Below are positions 34,096-47,000 of a DNA stretch of 64,000 nucleotides, piece by piece. The DNA lies in assembly GCA_963969395.1 (NCBI GenBank), contig OZ017796.1:11472501-11536500 (forward strand). The letters run 5' to 3'. A program made the translations under genes and the position numbers. Numbering within the stretch: the first letter of the stretch is position 1; the number at the start of each line of letters is the position of its first letter. Origin of the DNA: Pseudoscleropodium purum (lineage: Eukaryota > Streptophyta > Bryopsida > Hypnales > Brachytheciaceae). The notes under the pieces were generated by a model. The model was not told the DNA's origin and made no database searches. It worked only from the letters and a program-made list of their open reading frames with translations.

Positions 34096-36498
34096 ATGGG
34101 GCCAGGCTTATCATGTAGACTTAGCACGTCAATGGTGCAACCCAACTTTGCTTCTATGTTCTCTTCTTCAAAATGGTTCCATGCCACTCCTTCTCGTCAA
34201 GGTATCTTTCTAATCAATTAATTTTGTTTTTTTTACCACCATTGATGTTTTGTTCCAATTCTTTGCACTATTACTATTACATTTCTTTCCATATTGTATA
34301 TAAAATACCTTTCATTTATTTGTGCCAAAGAGAATTATTAGCTACCATTCTTGCCAATAGTTCCTACTACCTAGAATCTATAAATGTTGGTATTGACTTT
34401 AAATTTGCGACAATGATTGTGGTGATCTATAGAAGCTTTGCAATACATTTCAACTATATGTATTTGAGCATCAAATGTCTATTCCAAAATTGAAAGTCAT
34501 ATATCTTGATTCAATGAACAAGTGTATAATTATTCTTTTTTTACATTTGTTATTTGACATTGAATTTTTTCTTGCTAAATAAAGGTTTATTTCAGAGAAA
34601 GAATTATACATTTCATTGTGTAATGATTGGATGTTGCATAGAAAAGGTTACAAGGGTTCTTTAGTTGCCCAATATTGAAGGAAACTTCAAATAGTGGATG
34701 AGCAAAGGATTGCAAAAATCATGTTTTTATCAATATTGTAATTTAGGACATAATTCTCAACAAGATTAAGAAGAATCACAATCAATTTTGTTAAATTGAA
34801 ATGATTTTGGAAACCAAATTATAACATTTAATTGCACAATATTTTTAATACTAGGTCTACAACTAATTTAGATTTTAGAGTTTTCTACCTTGAAACATGC
34901 TCCAAAGTTGTGAACCTTATTTAATTTAATGAGATTGATGATAAGTCAACATTGATTTTTGTTGGACTAAGATTCCACTTACAAGATCAAGTGATTGTAT
35001 TGAACCTTTAAAATGCACATATTTGTTAACACAAAGGGCTTTAGAGTGTCAAATTGTAGCATTCAAGCATAAAAATCTCTATGAACTATGGCAAGTATAG
35101 ATATGAGGTTTCAAGTATTCATCTTAGAACTACAAATTTTTTGAAATTTTATCATTGATGAATACAATATTTTAAACTCAGGCAATAATTAGATTAGAAT
35201 TAATAAAGAATTATACATTAGGTAATGGATACACAATTTATTGGAAGTATTTGTAATGGCTTTGTACTTAATTTTAGATGAATTTGGAATTGCAACTGGA
35301 GTTGAGCGGGAGGAACTAGAACAAAAGCAAGAGGTAGAACTATTTCCTATATATAGTCTTGAACTTGAGGTTTTCGTACCTCAATTGAATTTGTATTGAC
35401 TATCTTGCATTGAAACCAATAGGTAGAGCTATTTCATATATGAGGTCTTCAATTTGAAGCTTTTGTACCTCAATTGGATTTGTATTGACTAGCTTGAAAG
35501 TTTTCTATAGGGAAAAATGCGGTTTGATCTTATTCCCCCTTGAGGGCCAATCGGCACAAAGGTTAGGTTGTTCTTTGCTAAAATTTTTGCAACCAGTAGA
35601 TGTAGTTGTGTCTAGAATTACAAAAGTGTAGTGTTTGTATTAAATATATCTATTCTTGAGACACTACCATTTGCATATTTTTAATTTATTATTATTTAAA
35701 TGATCGAATTGTATCATAGAATGTTTATAGATCTGAATGTAGATCTCTTGTACCAATAAAAATTAGTGTTGAGTAAAATCTTCCTAAATTTCATTGTTGA
35801 TAAGCTTGCCTTTGTTTTATCAATGTCTAAAATGTAGGAGGCTCCTATGATTGTTGAGTCCCACTATGATGTGCGGATTATTGGATGTTCCGGAGGAGTT
35901 GGTGGTAAAAGTTTTTATTGATTTTCAAAGATTTTGAATTAGAATTTGAAGAATCTAAAAACAAAAAAATAACAAGATCTACATATGTATAGATATGATA
36001 TATTGATCATGTGAGGAAAATAGAAAATTGTTATAATTTCATTTATGACGTGCACCACAATGGTTTAATTTGGTAGGAAAGACATGAATGGCAAGCAAAC
36101 AATAATGTGTGTAATCCTATACCTTTATATTATAATATGAAATGGTTTAGAATTTAATATTGTTCTTGTTATATATTATTTTTTAACAGAGGATGAACAT
36201 GACATTTCATGGTTTCACCTAGAAAAGGACAAGACAATTGAGTGCTCTATTTGTACTCAAGTCTTTAAGGTAATCTATAAATTGATGTTTTACCTTCATT
36301 AGTTGATTATTTAAGCAATGTACTTATGATAGATGCCTCATGGAGAAACTCAAAAGTGTTTTTTCTTATGTACTATTGTGTGTTGTGCATAATCTTTTTT
36401 AAAACATTGTTGGTTGAACTCATGTGCATTTGTGTATAGTTGTGCAGTTAAAGGTTATAGGGATAGATGGTCAACCTGGACATGATGAACATCATTAA
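34096..36498 (+). pseudogene. COX5B: cytochrome c oxidase subunit 5b gene, six exons, one in-frame stop
   Basis: Nuclear subunit Vb of mitochondrial complex IV. Exons: 34096-34201, 35278-35333, 35511-35561, 35838-35904, 36190-36269, 36448-36498; every junction is GT-AG and in phase, 411 nt in all. Exon 1 gives a presequence-like peptide rich in Arg/Ser/Phe (CRLSTSMVQPNFASMF). Exon 2 has EFGIATGVEREELE, the family's hallmark start. Exon 3 reads GKMRFDLIPP-stop-GPIGTK, where plants normally have PEGPFGTK; the TGA is at 35541-35543. Exons 4-5 hold the zinc-site cysteines (RIIGCSGG; TIECSICTQ) and DEHDISWFHLEK. Exon 6 ends PGHDEHH, as in plant homologues. Introns exclude a processed copy. One stop, and changes such as WFWLEKG to WFHLEKD, suggest a decaying duplicate; a sequencing error is the alternative. 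Confidence 0.82.
35333..35505 (+). repeat. tandem duplication inside COX5B intron 2
   Basis: Two units of about 85 bp (about 35333-35412 and 35421-35500) share GAGGTAGA-CTATTTC, GAGGTTTTCGTACCTCAATTG-like and TTTGTATTGACTA blocks. It nearly fills the intron and includes the intron's donor region. Confidence 0.55.
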
Positions 36499-37347
36499 AA
36501 ATTTGCCTATTGATATTGACTTAGATTAAAAATAGAAGAGCACTTTGGACATAGCTCTATTTTTTGGTTTCTATTCTGAGCAAATTTGAGAGGGTGCTGT
36601 TTCTTATTGAAGTTGTAAATTTTAGAAGATATGTTATTTGTAATTTAATTAATTTAGGAGGGATTGAACATAAAATTTGTAGAGGTCTCAATTATTTGAA
36701 GAAATTCATTCTCTTGAAGGAAGCATGAATTTAATCAAGAATCAATCAAATTATTTGTTGAAAAAGAACTAGTTATTTATGTACTTTCTTTCATACTGTC
36801 CTTGTTCTAGGTGAAAAATTGTTTAGGTTGGTTTAGCACAAACTAAATGGAATTTAGCATCTTGTAATTCTAGAATACTTACACTAATATTATGATGATT
36901 TTTCGTTTTAATATGCATGACTCAAGATAATAATAGGTACCATATTTTAAGGATTTTTTTCAAGATATAGAAACTCAACCTGTTGTTGATTTCTAAAATG
37001 GTTAGAACATTGGAACCAAGAAATATTTAGGTTTAAGATTTTAGCATATAGATAAGTTAGTATTAGAATATACCTTTGACTAATGTTTTTATAGCTCCAT
37101 TACAAATGTTTGATTCAATCTATATGACAAGATTAGGAGCAATTTAGGTAGTTCATCTAAAGCACTACATAAAACAAATAAAATCTATAACATTATATTT
37201 AGTAATAAATTTTAATTAAAATTTTTGAATTCAACAAATTGAATAATTGTATAACAAAATCCTAAAGAGGGTGTCAAAAAGTGGTAGGAAGTTTGTTAAA
37301 AAATGTTAAGAGAATCTTCAAGAATGTTAGTAAAGGGTGGTTTTCTA
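36499..37347. other. COX5B downstream region and AT-rich spacer
   Basis: Probable former 3' UTR followed by AT-rich sequence with no gene seen. Confidence 0.45.
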
Positions 37348-37351
37348 TTAA

Positions 37352-38264
37352 CTCCTAAAGTCTGAAGGCTATTTTTCTGGCAAAAACCACTCAAAACTGC
37401 CATTTTTGCTGCATTCACCTAAAAAAACAAAAAAAACTATTTTTAAAAATCTAACTATAGGATCTTGTACTTTACTTGTCTTAGCTCATGTGGGAAGAAT
37501 TTCTTGAAGTTTGACTGCATAGATTGGAAGATATTAGCATTCCAAATTTTTTTTTTTTTAAATGGGAACATTGGCTTGCAATTTCAGATGACTTTGACTG
37601 CCATTTGTGGAATTTTTTGTACTACAGACTTTGAATTTAAAAATATTTATATTAAATAATTGAGTTGAAAGTTTAAAAAAAAATTAAAAAAGAACGCACT
37701 TGATTTTCATTTTTTAATCATTGTTAGGTAGAGGTAGGTCCAAGATTGAAAAAAAAACTAAATTGTTAATAGCTCAAAGATGGAATTGAAAGACAATAAT
37801 CCTAATGCTGAGATTGTGTTAGCAATAAAATACAATATTTTTTTTAAAAATTGTGAAAAATTGTGAAAATTGCACTTAGAAATGAATCATACAAGTTTTG
37901 TTTTTTTAAATGCTGAAATTGCCCGAAAAACAAGATTGTCTATAACTTTCTCATTATTAGTCCAAATAGAATGAATCAAAGCTTCATATATAGACAAGGT
38001 ATAACATTTTAGGGAGAAAAAAAAATAGAATTTATTTTGATTTTTTGCAAATTTTTTTGTGCTACCTGCTGAGTTTAGTTTCAGGTTTTTGGTAGTATAA
38101 CTTTTGCTCCTAGGTACCAATTGAAATAAAAATTATATTCCCACAAAGCTAATCAGTTTTTCTATATTGTAGGAAAGTTTCAAAATAATTCACCAAAAAT
38201 TGAGGTTATGACAACCTATACAAAATCAGATTTGTCCTTTGACGGGACAATGGGACTTTAGGGA
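37352..38264 (+). mobile_element. TTAA-flanked element, copy 5 (diverged)
   Basis: Left tip TTAA|CTCCTAAAGTC, right tip GGGACTTTAGGGA|TTAA; 913 bp. Some landmarks are kept (AAAACTGCCATTTTT, ATAGGATCTTGTACTT, CATTATTAGTCCAAATAGAATGA), but the interior is much changed, so it is an older copy or a subfamily. Confidence 0.55.
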
Positions 38265-40753
38265 TTAATTCATATATAGAAACTAGAATATTGCATCTCT
38301 ATATATGCTCAAATAAATTCAAGGTAATTTTCGAAACTCAAGAAAAAGATTTGAAGTCTTTTATATCCAATATAGGGTGCTAGAATAGGAATTTTGAACT
38401 TATACCAAGCATAAGATGTGGTAATTACACACTATCTTAGATTGAATACAGGATGTCCTATAAAAATTAAATAGGCTTGATATAATATTAGATTTGTTCA
38501 ATTACTTTGCACTTATGGGAGCAAACCTTGTCTACAAAAAAGTTTATCAACATTGTACCATCATATCTAAAATCATGGCTTGTATGGCTAAAAATTTCCA
38601 TTCACAACTTTGGATGAAAGTAGAAATCTTGTCAATGGTTTTGCAAATAAAAGCTTCATTCTAATTGGAACCCATTGATTTGTAAAATCCAATATCAATT
38701 TGTTGCCAAATTGTATGCACCTCTTTTGTTTACAAATTGAGCTTCCTTCCAAATTTCAATCTTCAACGTTAAGTTTATTTTTTTTCTTATACTTGTCAAT
38801 GAGTGGTTTAGTGTGGCCATGACACAAAGCAAAGGATTATTACATGTATAGGAGGAGGTCTTGTCTTTGTCTAAGTTGGTTGTATGTAGATAAAAAAGGT
38901 GGATCTTCTTTTTTGTTTGTTGTGCGTAGAGGGCATATTGTATTTGAATTCACTACTAATTTTAAGACTAATGCCTAGTCATCCCTCCAAGTTTAAAGTT
39001 TAATATATTCTTCTATATGATCAATATTTCTATTAGTGTTAGTTGGATTCAAATTCAGTTTGTGGTTAAAATTCAAATCAAGAACAAAGAGATATAATTG
39101 AGTTCTTCAAATACAATAAAAAGGCAATTTTGGTGTCCCTTTTTGTAGCATTTTTTTTTGTATAAAAAGAAAAAACACCAAAATAAAAGATTCACTAACA
39201 TCATTAGCTTCAAATTTATTCAAGCAACTGTCAAGAAGAATTTGGATGACAAATACATTTCTTTGTATAATTGTTTTTCTTAAAAATCATATTTAACACA
39301 TGTACTTTTAAATTTTTTTGGTAATGTACAATAATAATTATTATTATTATTATTGTTATTGTTATTCATACATCCTCAAAGTTAAATAGAGTATAAAGTG
39401 AGTTCCGGTTACTAGTACAATATTTTAAGGTTTTAATATTTTAAAACACAATAGGGTTATTTTTAAGATTAAAATATGAGTCAACTTTTTCAGCAATTCA
39501 TATTTCAAGACTAGTGAGAAACATATATTTTTCTTTGAAAAAAACACACCCTAAAAGAGCTAGCATCCATTGAGTGGATTATGAATATTTCAAGAATTTA
39601 TTGATAGAACTATAATAAACAAATGAAATACATTCAAGTATGTTTAAAACAAGATGTGTATATTATTCAACAAATGAATGTGATTAGTGTAACCACTATG
39701 TGCTTCATGACTATTGTGCAAGGTTTTGAATGAATTCATGTTGGAATGGGAAAAAAAATTTGCAAAAATAAGATTTGATGTTTAGATTGTTTTCATGCTA
39801 TGATTCATTTTGTTGAAAAATCTCTAAAATCTACATTTTTCTTCCTCCAAGTCCTTCTATTCTACAGACTCTTAGGAAAAGATTGGGACATCAATCGTTT
39901 AAGCCACATGGAACCATTTGCAAAGAATGAAAATCCTACAAATACTTTAGGATCAAAATGTTGAACTATTTTAGAAATTTAGAAACTTAGTTTCTTCTTC
40001 AAAATGTATCTAGATATCTAGATTCTAAACAAATGTAAAGGAAATTTCACATTTTTCATATATGAAGCTATTTTTTCCTTTAGTTTTCACAAGATTACTT
40101 CAACTCAAAAATTCTTATAGAATTTACTTAGTTACTATAATTATAATCTTCAATAAGTTGTTTAGCTTATATTTTTTTGAAACTAAAACTAAAATTAAAT
40201 TGAGCTTGGTGTCACAACCAAAATTGAAATTGAATATATTAAAAATTCCAAAATAGCAAAATAACTATAATTTAACTATTACAAACTATTTGGTATTTGA
40301 AACTCTTTGAAAAATTTCAAAGACAAAATAAAAAGATTTTAATTTCTTCTTTTGTATATCATGTAGAATATTATTTTCTATTGTAAACACAAATTTTGAA
40401 TTTTCTTTTTTTTAGTTTAGAAGAAGAAGGTTGATTTTCAAAACTTTCATATCTTATATGTTTAGATAAAGCATTATTCTTGAACTGTGATAAAATCTCA
40501 ATAAAACGTGCAATGTTTATTGTTTGTGCTTACTTTCAATATTTTGTTGAGTTGACATGAAGACATGACTAAGCTTGCCAATTCATTTGGAAGTCTACAT
40601 CAATTTCTCTCAAAGTCGCAATAATTGATGCTACTAATAAACAAGACTCTTCCAAATGTCACATGTGAGTTACAAAATAGGTGCTCCTACCAAACAAATG
40701 TTAAACCTCATTCCAAATATCAAATGTAAGTTCTTCAAACCAAACCCTCTTGT
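38265..40753. other. AT-rich desert
   Basis: No gene, RNA or clear element is seen. A short ATT microsatellite lies at about 39331-39366. A frame at 40062-40256 is AT-driven. Confidence 0.45.
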
Positions 40754-40971
40754 CACTATAAGAAATTTGTGTTTTACGTGACGATGTGTGATTTTTGTTG
40801 ACAAATTTTAGTGGACATTCAATGCAACAAAACCTATGTTTTTATGTCAACATTGATGTTATGTTGGACTTTTTTGTTGACAAAAAACATGGATTTGTTG
40901 GATTGGATGTCCTCTACAATGTGTCAACAAAAATCAGGGCTTGTCATCTAAAACATGGATTTCTTGTAGTG
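40754..40971. mobile_element. CACTA-type miniature element
   Basis: Begins CACTATAAGAAATTTGTG and ends GATTTCTTGTAGTG, the standard CACTACAAGAAA terminus of plant CACTA elements in inverted arrangement; 218 bp. The interior has inverted echoes (CAAAACCTATG / AAACATGGATTT). The open frame 40795-40992 falls mostly inside it and is taken as incidental. No matching three-base flanks were seen. Confidence 0.7.
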
Positions 40972-41107
40972 CATGTTGTCATTGTTGCTTAGTCCAAAGA
41001 TCAAGACCATCTTTTATAGCATTTCTACAATAGTGAGGATTAAGATCGATCACTAGATATAGAATTTTGAATTTGAACTACTCTCAAAGAAGACCAATAA
41101 TAGTCTT

Positions 41108-41600
41108 AAAAAGGATTTTAGCATCTTCTTATATTTCAGCATATTTGATCTATATCATCCTATCCCCCATCCCTATCTTTAATTTGACTTTGTAAGTACA
41201 ACTTGAAGATTGAATTATTAGGCATATAGCTTGTGTATATTATCTTATCTCCACCCCTTCCTCAAATTGTCTTTTTACCATACAATTTCAAAATTGAGTT
41301 TTAGTGTCTTCTTGAATTCGACATATCTTACCTACATCATCCTATCCTTACCTTTTTCTCAACTTGTCTTAGTATTATACAACTTAAGGATTGAATTTTA
41401 GCATGTTCTTGAATTTGGACATATCTTGCCTATATTCTCCTATTCCCTTCCCTTCCTTAACCCGTCTTTATACAATATAATTTGAAGATTGAATTTTAGC
41501 ATGTTTCATGAATTAGGATAAATTTTTTTCTTTATCTCATTCTATCACCTCCCCTTCTTTGGTCTTTTTTACAATGAACGACTTGAGGGCTGAATCTTTC
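41108..41600. repeat. degenerate tandem repeat, about 97-bp unit, about five copies
   Basis: Units begin near 41117, 41212, 41297, 41393 and 41491. Each has a GATTGAATTTTAGCATCTTC-like start, an ATATCTT-CCTA-AT middle and a CCTTCC-CAACTTGTCTT end. Unit length varies from about 85 to 100 bp. No coding sense is apparent. Confidence 0.55.
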
Positions 41601-41727
41601 ACGGTATCAAGGCTTCAACTTTATGAAACCACAACTGCAAATAAGAGATTCAAAAACTTGCATCAATATAAAAAGAAGTATGGTAATTGCATTTAATTGT
41701 GACTTATTTATAAAACCATCGCATCTA

Positions 41728-42242
41728 AACTTCTACTTAAAATGTAAATTCTTTAAATGTGAAGATTTTGGATTGATTTGAGTTCATCTGTTTTTTATAC
41801 ATTTAAGAATTTATAGTTTATTTATACTTTGTGCAAAAAATTATTTTTAAAGAGAATCTAGAATCCTCCTTGAACTCCCAACAAGATCTAGCAAAAGTTC
41901 AAGAAGTTTAATAATGATAACTAAGTATAAATGCTAATTTAGAGTATTTAAAAAGTTTTGTAATAATAACCAAACACAAATGCTAGTTTAGACAATCTTA
42001 GGTGTAGTTATTTTATGGTAACAATACTTAAATTTAATTTGTTTGCAATAGTGTCCCAACTAGACTCTTGCCTAAAATGTACACCCTTTATACATGAAAG
42101 GCTAGGGTTGATTTTAAATTCCCCTATTTCCAACACTTTGAAAATTCAAAGTTTATTCATACTTAATCCAAAATAATTTATTGTATGAGAATCTAAAATT
42201 TCTTTTCAACTACCAAGTCAAGATCTAAGAAAGGCAACAAGA
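41728..42242. repeat. direct duplication of about 180 bp, spaced about 333 bp
   Basis: Segments 41728-41910 and 42062-42242 share CT-AAAATGTA-A, ATTTATAGTTTATTTATACTT-like and GAATCTAGAATCC/CAAGATCTA blocks, well diverged. Nothing else is supported in the span. Confidence 0.45.
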
Positions 42243-42261
42243 TATATGCTCAAAATCTTAT

Positions 42262-42281
42262 CACTACAAGAAAAAGGGATG
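42262..42281 (+). mobile_element. solo CACTA-type terminus
   Basis: CACTACAAGAAAAAGGGATG matches the consensus terminus of plant CACTA elements. No matching opposite end was found within the next few kb, so it is a single end or the partner has decayed. Confidence 0.4.
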
Positions 42282-42792
42282 TTTTAAGTGAGTTTTTAAA
42301 GTGTAGTCCTAAACACAAGATTATAAGTAATGACCTGTAAATAGATTTTCAATAAAATTTTACTAGAAATACATGTGTCCTACATAGAACATTCAATTGT
42401 ACATGTAGGACCATGTGGTGTATCGATATTTTATTGACAAGGGAGGGTTCACAATATTATCCAAAGTTGCCAACCATACTTTCAAGATTCAAATATTTAT
42501 ATTAAAATTTCTATTGCTGAGGTCTTTCACCAAAAAATCAAGGCTTGAAAACCTTTTATTTGTGTCATTGGTAGTGTAGAAAGCAAAAGAATCCTAGTTT
42601 ATAATTTATATATATTCATACATTTGCATATAAATTATTCTTTTCCTATGCCAAAATTTTAATTAAGAAAGATATTTACTTGAGTCTTAGCTATAATAAA
42701 ATTTATTTTTATTTTTTTCATTCCAAAAGTAGTTTTTGGTTCCAATGATTTGATTGTTCACAAGATAGAAGCAAATATTTCTAGAAGTTTAA

Positions 42793-43598
42793 CCCCTAAA
42801 GTTCCATGACTATGACTTCACCAAAAATGATTGAAAACCGCCATTTAAGTACAAGTACCAAATTTTTTGAATTTATTTTTTTGACATATGTAAAATTATT
42901 TTTTGGCCTTACAAAAAACAAGGCAACTACACTTCACAAGCTCAATTTTCTATGAAAAAATGTCCAAAATGATAGTGATTCTTTGAATTCATTTTTCTAG
43001 ACAAGTTTTCTACATGAGTGAAAATTTTCAAATCATTTGGAATTGTGCAATATATAGGAAAAAATAGTAAGTAGATAGTAGTAGAGAATGATTTAAAATA
43101 CTAAATTATTAAGAATTTAATTATAGAATTGAAAAATGCCAATTCCAATGGTTGCAATGTTTAAATAAACAATCTACATCCTATGATTTTATTTTTTTTC
43201 AAAAATATTGAATATTGAGTAAAATAAAAGACTTCAAAGTTTATTTTAGAGTAGAGAATTCATAACTGCCCACAAACAAAAATCCTCATATTTTGAATCT
43301 CATTGATTAAAATGGAATGATTCAAAGCTTTCCACGTATATATAACTTTAGAAAACCAATTTCAAAATTTTGTTTTTGAGAAAAGTGATTTTCTATAGAT
43401 TTGCTTGAACTATCCATTTATAAAAGAAATAACATATTAGGCCATAATTTTTTTTTCATATTTCCAAATTTCATGAGTTTTAAAGATATTCCTTGTCTCC
43501 ACCTTCAATTAAAATTTGGACTAAAAAAAAATGTCTAGTCACATGTACCTACCTAAAATTGTTTTGTAGCTAAAAAACACATGATGGTCCTTTAGGAG
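42793..43598 (+). mobile_element. TTAA-flanked element, copy 3
   Basis: 806 bp; tips TTAA|CCCCTAAAGTTCC and GGTCCTTTAGGAG|TTAA. Keeps GGAATTGTGCAATATATAGG, AAAATGCCAATTCCAATGG and ATTAAAATGGAATGATTC in the order seen in copies 1 and 2. Slightly shorter because of a deletion in the left third. Confidence 0.75.
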
Positions 43599-44057
43599 TT
43601 AAATGACATAATGTATTTTTTGATACCAAAGACTAGGATTGAATTTGTTTGCATAGAAGCAAATACAATTAGAAATGGTTCTGCAAGAAAAAATGAGTTT
43701 TCAAAGTATTAATTCAAGAGCATCAAAGTGAGATTCTACTCAACATTTCAAACAATTTTCTTCATTTATGTATATGCCCAATACATTTTGAAAAATTCAC
43801 TACTTTAATATTGGTTTAGAATACAAGGTTGGCAATGGGTGCCTCCACCTTGAGCTTTATAGAGTTGAAATGTCTTTATAGTGTTAAAATATCATTTTAG
43901 CTTAGAATCTTGGAAATCATTTTAACCTATTACAAGTGTTTAGTTCAATACTCTGAATTATTTTTTATTCATCAAATTTATTTACTAATATAATATTTTT
44001 TCAATTCATCAATTTTTTTTTCTATATCAATGATAGATGTCCAAAATCTAATGTTTA
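43599..44057. other. AT-rich spacer
   Basis: No gene or clear repeat is seen between the element and the start of the tandem duplication. Confidence 0.4.
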
Positions 44058-47000
44058 TCATCTCAATCAACATTGATGTGGGCAATAGACTCTTATAATC
44101 TTTGGAGGGATTGATTCTACTATTAGTTTAGCCTGAAAGTCCATTCAATGCCTTTGTCAAAAATTTAGGTATATGAAGGTTATTTCTATGTTTATTTTGG
44201 GTGATTTTAATTCCAATTTATCTATTTTTTTATACATCAAGAACAATATTAGAATGACAAAATGAAGATTTGATAAATTTATAAATTATTACTTTTGTTT
44301 TTTTAATACTCTTTATATTATATGAAAATGATCTAATTGACATAAAATAGAAGCTAATTTGAAAAATGCATATTGCTTGAAGGAAATTATGATTCTATAG
44401 TATATACTATATAAAGCTTAATATTGTAAAGTATGAATAAAATTTAAAACCAATCAAAAGATTTATCACTTAATTAATTTGTATATTTATTTTAATAATT
44501 TAAAAATTGCAACTTTATTGTGATTGGAAGCTATCAAGCTATAAATTTGATATTTGTAAATTATATAATTTTATTATATCTTTTTTATTAGAAATTAATC
44601 TTTATTATTTAAATTTTGAATTTTGAATTTCTAATTAAAGGTTGTAATATAGAATTAAAGACCTTAAAGACATGTGGAATATTTTGAAAACACATTGTTT
44701 TGTAGTGGCAATCTTTTAAACTATTGGTATCAATTCAATCATTATTACTATCTAGAGATATAATAGGATTCAAATAAGATTATATCATTTTTGCAATTGT
44801 GATTGATTTAATTACAGAAAAAATTATATAAATATAACTATAATTAATTATAATTATATAAAACATATATACAAGATTTTAAAAGCTACTTAAATAGTAG
44901 TTGTTGATTTGAATTGTTGTAATTGATTTGAAACGCTACGTGAAAATAGGTTGTGGCCATATTCGTTATATTGAGATTTTTTGCAAATTTTAAGACAAAA
45001 TGCTAGTTATTGTAAATTCATTTAAAAAAATAGTAATTGAAACCAAAAACATATAATGCTCAAATAGTAACTTTAAAATGAAATTCTATAAGTTGGTGTT
45101 GTTACCTATTTATAAAAATATTAATAAAAAGATAAAGTGGTTCATCTTTGAGTCAAAGATAAAATGAGTCTATAAAAAGTCTCAATATAACAAATATATC
45201 CTTGGTTATAATGCTTTGCACTTGTTGAATTAAGAGTAGTAGATTAAAAGACTAGTATTTTTAATTGTATATATACATTAATTTATTAATCAATTTTTCA
45301 CCTAATCCTTCATTGTCTTTTAACACCTAAAAGGTGTTTGTATCTTTTGGGTACATAGTACATAGTGACAAAAGAGTCAATTTGAGAGAAATCACACATG
45401 ATTTCCAAAAGAGATATATGTGGTATTATCCCATTGGTTATAAAATTTTATAGAATTTTGAGCAAACCCTTTGTATAAAATGAATTCAGCTTGTAAACCC
45501 CCCACCGCCTATATTTGTATTCATTGGGAAGTTGGAGAACTTGCAAACAATCTTGACATATAATTGTATTCTTTTTTGTGAATACATGTGTCTTCTAAAT
45601 CTTTATTCAATATTCTATATTTATGAGCATATCAATATTTGTATTTTGTATTTTGTACATTGAAGTCATATCCTAATTTGTAACCACGTCCGTATTAAGT
45701 ATCCAAGTTTTGATGGCCAAGATTGTTTGTTTTACATGCATCAATGGCTTTGATTTTTTTTAAAGATTAATGGCATCTTGGGGGGAGAGGGGGAGATTTT
45801 TTATGAACTTAGATCTACTACTATTGGTTTTTCCAAGGGTAAAGGGAGAAGAATTGAAACATAAACATCATGTTTGCATCTTTTTGATATATTGTCTTTT
45901 TGAGTATTTTAGAAATAATGAAGTTTTATGTTAGTTTATTTTTTGACTTTTTAAGCAATTATTTAATAACTTAATCCCTTGAAGAATCTATAAAAAATAT
46001 ATTACAAAAAACTCCAAATAAAACCTCATTTTTGTTTTTAAAGTATTCTTACAAACATCAATTATATTTAAATGTTGATGAAATTATACCTTTATATACT
46101 TATATTGAAATAATTTATAAAGTAAAATTAATGTAATTATATTGGATGTTGGTAGTATCTACTTTCCATTAAATATACTAATGTGGTTAACAAATTAATT
46201 TCTTTATACTGAATTTTGATGTTCAAAACAAAATTTTGGGCATGCCATGGGCTTTAGTTATATATTACACATGCAATGAAAAATTTAGATTTCAATTTTT
46301 TGATTCTAACCCTATTTGATTTTCTTTTGCTTATGCATATAATTTATTTAATTGTCAACAATTATTATCAATGTTTTCACATCAAATGGTATCAATTCAA
46401 TTACACAAAGTCCAAGGGATCTTATATAATTGCAAGATCTATTTTTACAATCAATTTTTTTCATCTATGGCTACTTATTATAAGTCCTTCAAATTATGAT
46501 GGATTATAATTTTTTTAATTTTTATTGTTTCATAAGGTAAAAATGAATGAAGTATTTTGGCACTCTTCTATTATTCTTATAGTATACATGTATATCACAT
46601 ATGGAAAAGCTTACTATCCACCCAAGAGATGGCACTCACTAATCTAAGTTAATAGCTTACTGAATAGTATATATTTTGAGAATGAACTTTATCATCAAAA
46701 GACTATTTTGAAATTGATTTAAGTGTTTCATTGTTGATTTAATTAACCACTAAATATCAAATTTAGTTATGAAAATTTAGTGGTTAGGTAAATGAAAACA
46801 AGGACTATTTTTTGCCTACTTAGGAGTGTTTTACACAAGGGTCACATCAAGAAAATTTGAAAAAATTGAGTACTTTGACTCACTAGTAGGTCAAGAGCTT
46901 AGAGATGGTCTCAACTTGACTAGTAAAGGTATACAATTTTTTTCATTTTCTTGATTTGACCTCAAGTGTACTTATAGAATTAATTTCAAAATCCAATTCA

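Noticed and set aside
33960..34187. 75-codon minus frame beginning MAWNHFEEEN
   Set aside because: Lies antisense to COX5B exon 1, whose plus-strand reading has matching downstream exons.
41108..41600. Regularly spaced repeats considered as a CRISPR-like array
   Set aside because: Units are degenerate, without unique spacers between constant repeats, and the genome is a plant nuclear one.
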